Part shown: positions 62,495-64,000 of the stretch, one piece after another | Layout of the letters: every line of letters starts with the position of its first letter | Position numbering within the stretch: position 1 is the first letter of the stretch | Source: Roseomonas genomospecies 6 | Lineage (GTDB): Bacteria > Pseudomonadota > Alphaproteobacteria > Azospirillales > Azospirillaceae | DNA: 64,000 bases | Direction: 5' to 3' | Assembly (NCBI RefSeq): GCF_008365375.1 | Contig: NZ_QOKW01000007.1 | Location: 186,001-250,000 of the forward strand | The notes under the pieces: model-generated | Database searches by the model: none | Told to the model about the DNA's origin: nothing | What the model saw: the letters and a program-made list of their open reading frames with translations, nothing else | Made by a program: the position numbers and the translations under genes

Positions 62495-62674
62495 TCAGAT
62501 CAGGTACTCGACGGCGAAGCGGAACTGCCATCCGCTCGCCGTCTTCCTGAACTTCAGGCTAAAGCGCAGCCTGCTCAGCATGGCTTTGCCCTCCTGAATG
62601 TCAGCCGGGGTAAGTCCCGTCTGACGGGTGCAAGTGTATGGCATTTTCGCCGTTTCGTACATGCTGTGCGTCAT
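62495..62674 (-). CDS. Small basic hypothetical protein
   Basis: This 59-residue frame (or 55 from the second ATG) ends LSLKFRKTASGWQFRFAVEYLI-like and has PYTCTRQTGLTPADIQEGKAM in the middle. It has a folded-looking mix of basic, aromatic and hydrophobic residues, unlike chance frames here, but a weak ribosome site. It occupies the otherwise empty 357 bases between the hemerythrin gene and folP. Function unknown. Confidence 0.4.
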   Translation of the reverse strand: MTHSMYETAKMPYTCTRQTGLTPADIQEGKAMLSRLRFSLKFRKTASGWQFRFAVEYLI

Positions 62675-62764
62675 GATGGCGCTGCGATCCGACGCACTCC
62701 CTTGCGCCGGGGCTTCCCGCCGTGACAGGCTGCGGTCACCCGTTCCGCAGCGCGATCCAAGCCT

Positions 62765-63910
62765 ATGCCCCCGATTTCCAAGCCCGCTCCCAAGTCCGCC
62801 GCCGGCTCGCTCGCCTCCTTCGCGCCCTGGGCGGCGGAGAGCGGCGTCCGCGTCTATCTGAGGCCGGTCGGGCTGCTGCCCATAGCGGCCTGGAGCGCCG
62901 GGGCGGCGGTGCCGCTGGCCGGGGGCCGCTTCGCCTTCGCCACCGCTGAACTCATCGTCCGGCAGGGTGCCAGGATCGAGCGGGCCTTCGCGCCGCTGAC
63001 CGAGATCATGGCCTGGGGGTGGGAGCGCGGGACCGCCGTCGCGCAGAGCCTCGACCGCCGGCTGGGCGCTTTGACCCGCGGGCGGGCGCCCTTCGGCGGG
63101 GTGGATCTCGCACGGCCTCGGATCATGGCCATCGTCAATGTGACTCCGGACAGCTTTTCCGACGGCGGCGACTTCTTCGACGCCGCAACGGCCATCGCCC
63201 ACGGCGAGTCGATGCTGGAGGCGGGGGCCGACCTGCTGGACGTCGGCGGCGAATCCACCCGCCCCGGTTCCGCCCCCGTATCGCCGGAGGAAGAGGAGGC
63301 CCGCGTCCTGCCGGTGGTCCGCCATTTCGCGGCCAAGGGCGCCGTGGTGTCGGTGGACACGCGGCACGCGCGGGTGATGCGCGCCGCGCTGGACGCGGGG
63401 GCCGCCCTGATCAACGACGTGGCCGGGCTGCGCGATCCGGGCGCCCTGCCGCTGGTCGCGGAGAAGGCCGCTCCGGTCGTGGTGATGCACATGCGGGGCG
63501 ATCCCGGCACCATGCAGCAGAACCCGGTCTATGAGGATGCGGCGCTCGACGTGTTCGACTGGCTGGAGGAGCGGGTGGACGCCTGCCTCGCCGCCGGGGT
63601 GCCGGTGGAGCGCATCGCCGTCGACCCCGGCATCGGCTTCGGCAAGACGGTGGAGCACAATCTGGACATCCTGCGTCACACGGCCCTCTACCACGGGCTG
63701 GGCTGTGCCCTGCTGATCGGCCTGTCGCGCAAGCGCTTCATCGGCGCGCTGTCGCGGAACGAACCGCCCAAGGAGCGGCTGGCGGGATCGCTCGCCGCCG
63801 GGTTGGAGACGCTGAACCAGGGTGCCCACATCCTGCGTGTGCACGACGTCCCCCAAACGGTCCAGGCGCGCGCCGTCTGGGAGGGGCTGCATCTCGCATG
63901 GGTGCCGTGA
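62765..63910 (+). CDS. folP: Dihydropteroate synthase
   Basis: This 381-residue enzyme joins 4-aminobenzoate to dihydropterin pyrophosphate in folate synthesis, the sulfonamide target. IMAIVNVTPDSFSDGG, the DVGGESTRPGS pterin site, NDVAGL, and DPGIGFGKTVEHN are all intact. The catalytic barrel begins about residue 119; the first 115 residues (SLASFAPWAAESGVRVYLRPVG) are an N-terminal extension absent from E. coli FolP. No good ribosome site is seen, so the start is uncertain. The window ends 90 bases after the stop. Confidence 0.96.
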   Translation: MPPISKPAPKSAAGSLASFAPWAAESGVRVYLRPVGLLPIAAWSAGAAVPLAGGRFAFATAELIVRQGARIERAFAPLTEIMAWGWERGTAVAQSLDRRLGALTRGRAPFGGVDLARPRIMAIVNVTPDSFSDGGDFFDAATAIAHGESMLEAGADLLDVGGESTRPGSAPVSPEEEEARVLPVVRHFAAKGAVVSVDTRHARVMRAALDAGAALINDVAGLRDPGALPLVAEKAAPVVVMHMRGDPGTMQQNPVYEDAALDVFDWLEERVDACLAAGVPVERIAVDPGIGFGKTVEHNLDILRHTALYHGLGCALLIGLSRKRFIGALSRNEPPKERLAGSLAAGLETLNQGAHILRVHDVPQTVQARAVWEGLHLAWVP

Positions 63911-63925
63911 CCGCCGTGTGCGTAT

Positions 63926-63953
63926 AACCCTTTGGCGTGCGCGCGGAAGGGTT
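63926..63953 (+). terminator. Possible weak hairpin after folP
   Basis: AACCCTT (63926-63932) pairs with AAGGGTT (63947-63953) around a 14-base GC-rich loop. The following CTTGACC is a poor T run, so termination is uncertain. Confidence 0.35.
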
Positions 63954-64000
63954 CTTGACCCCGCCCCCCGTGGCAAGCGATGACATTTTCACACATCCGC

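Overview
The window is GC-rich (roughly 68-70% by eye) chromosomal DNA of an alphaproteobacterium, most likely Azospirillum or a close relative in the Rhodospirillales. Support for this comes from a PhyR-type sigma-mimic response regulator, an ATP12-type F1 assembly chaperone, two NnrS proteins, a CcoG oxidase-assembly protein with an FNR-type box, an AYRGAGR-type molybdenum hydroxylase, abundant cyclic-di-GMP proteins, and the absence of secY/adk directly before rpsM. The assignment rests on gene content and style, not on a phylogeny. I see no phage, insertion sequence, CRISPR array, rRNA or tRNA. Coding density is high, and nearly all genes share the same codon style.

Layout. 0-11 kb: ppk2 divergent from a GH13-GlgE fusion, a small unknown gene, an EAL protein, an orphan molybdenum hydroxylase large subunit, a SRAP protein overlapping a secreted nuclease gene, and phyR convergent with a GlsB/YeaQ stress protein. 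11-20 kb: rpe, nnrS, a three-gene dehydrogenase/SDR/PLP-dehydratase operon, a methyltransferase, vapBC, a HAD phosphatase and a second nnrS. 20-28 kb: a leftward run (unknown, mogA, ccoG, DUF454, YqaA), a PAS histidine kinase and pyk. 27.6-30.3 kb: a detached alpha operon, rpsM-rpsK-rpoA-rplQ, with its own promoter and strong RNA structures. 30.5-43.7 kb: membrane proteins, a Cys-rich lipoprotein, rarA, DUF429, crcB-rluC, benE, HAD-ATP12, a TPR/glycosyltransferase-like protein, a COG4315 protein, a PRC-barrel protein, ygfZ and rnk. 44-49 kb: a complete BMP-type (nucleoside-like) ABC importer. 49-64 kb: a candidate 6S-like RNA, a degenerate Nudix protein, a PleD-like diguanylate cyclase, an archaeal-style PRPP synthase paired with a CPSF-like beta-lactamase-fold nuclease, a CHASE-PAS-GGDEF-EAL protein, a membrane-anchored SDR, egtB-egtD with a hemerythrin gene, and folP.

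How it works together. Three themes recur. Low-oxygen and nitric-oxide physiology: nnrS-2 and ccoG each carry a perfect FNR/NnrR-type palindrome 67 bp upstream of the start codon. General stress: phyR, the glsB-like gene and the hemerythrin gene, the last two with near-consensus EcfG promoters. Cyclic-di-GMP signalling: three proteins. The most interesting non-coding signals are a perfect three-tier hairpin between rpsK and rpoA, a rod-like candidate RNA with its own terminator at about 49.5-49.77 kb, and a set of in-frame 15-bp tandem repeats in unrelated genes.
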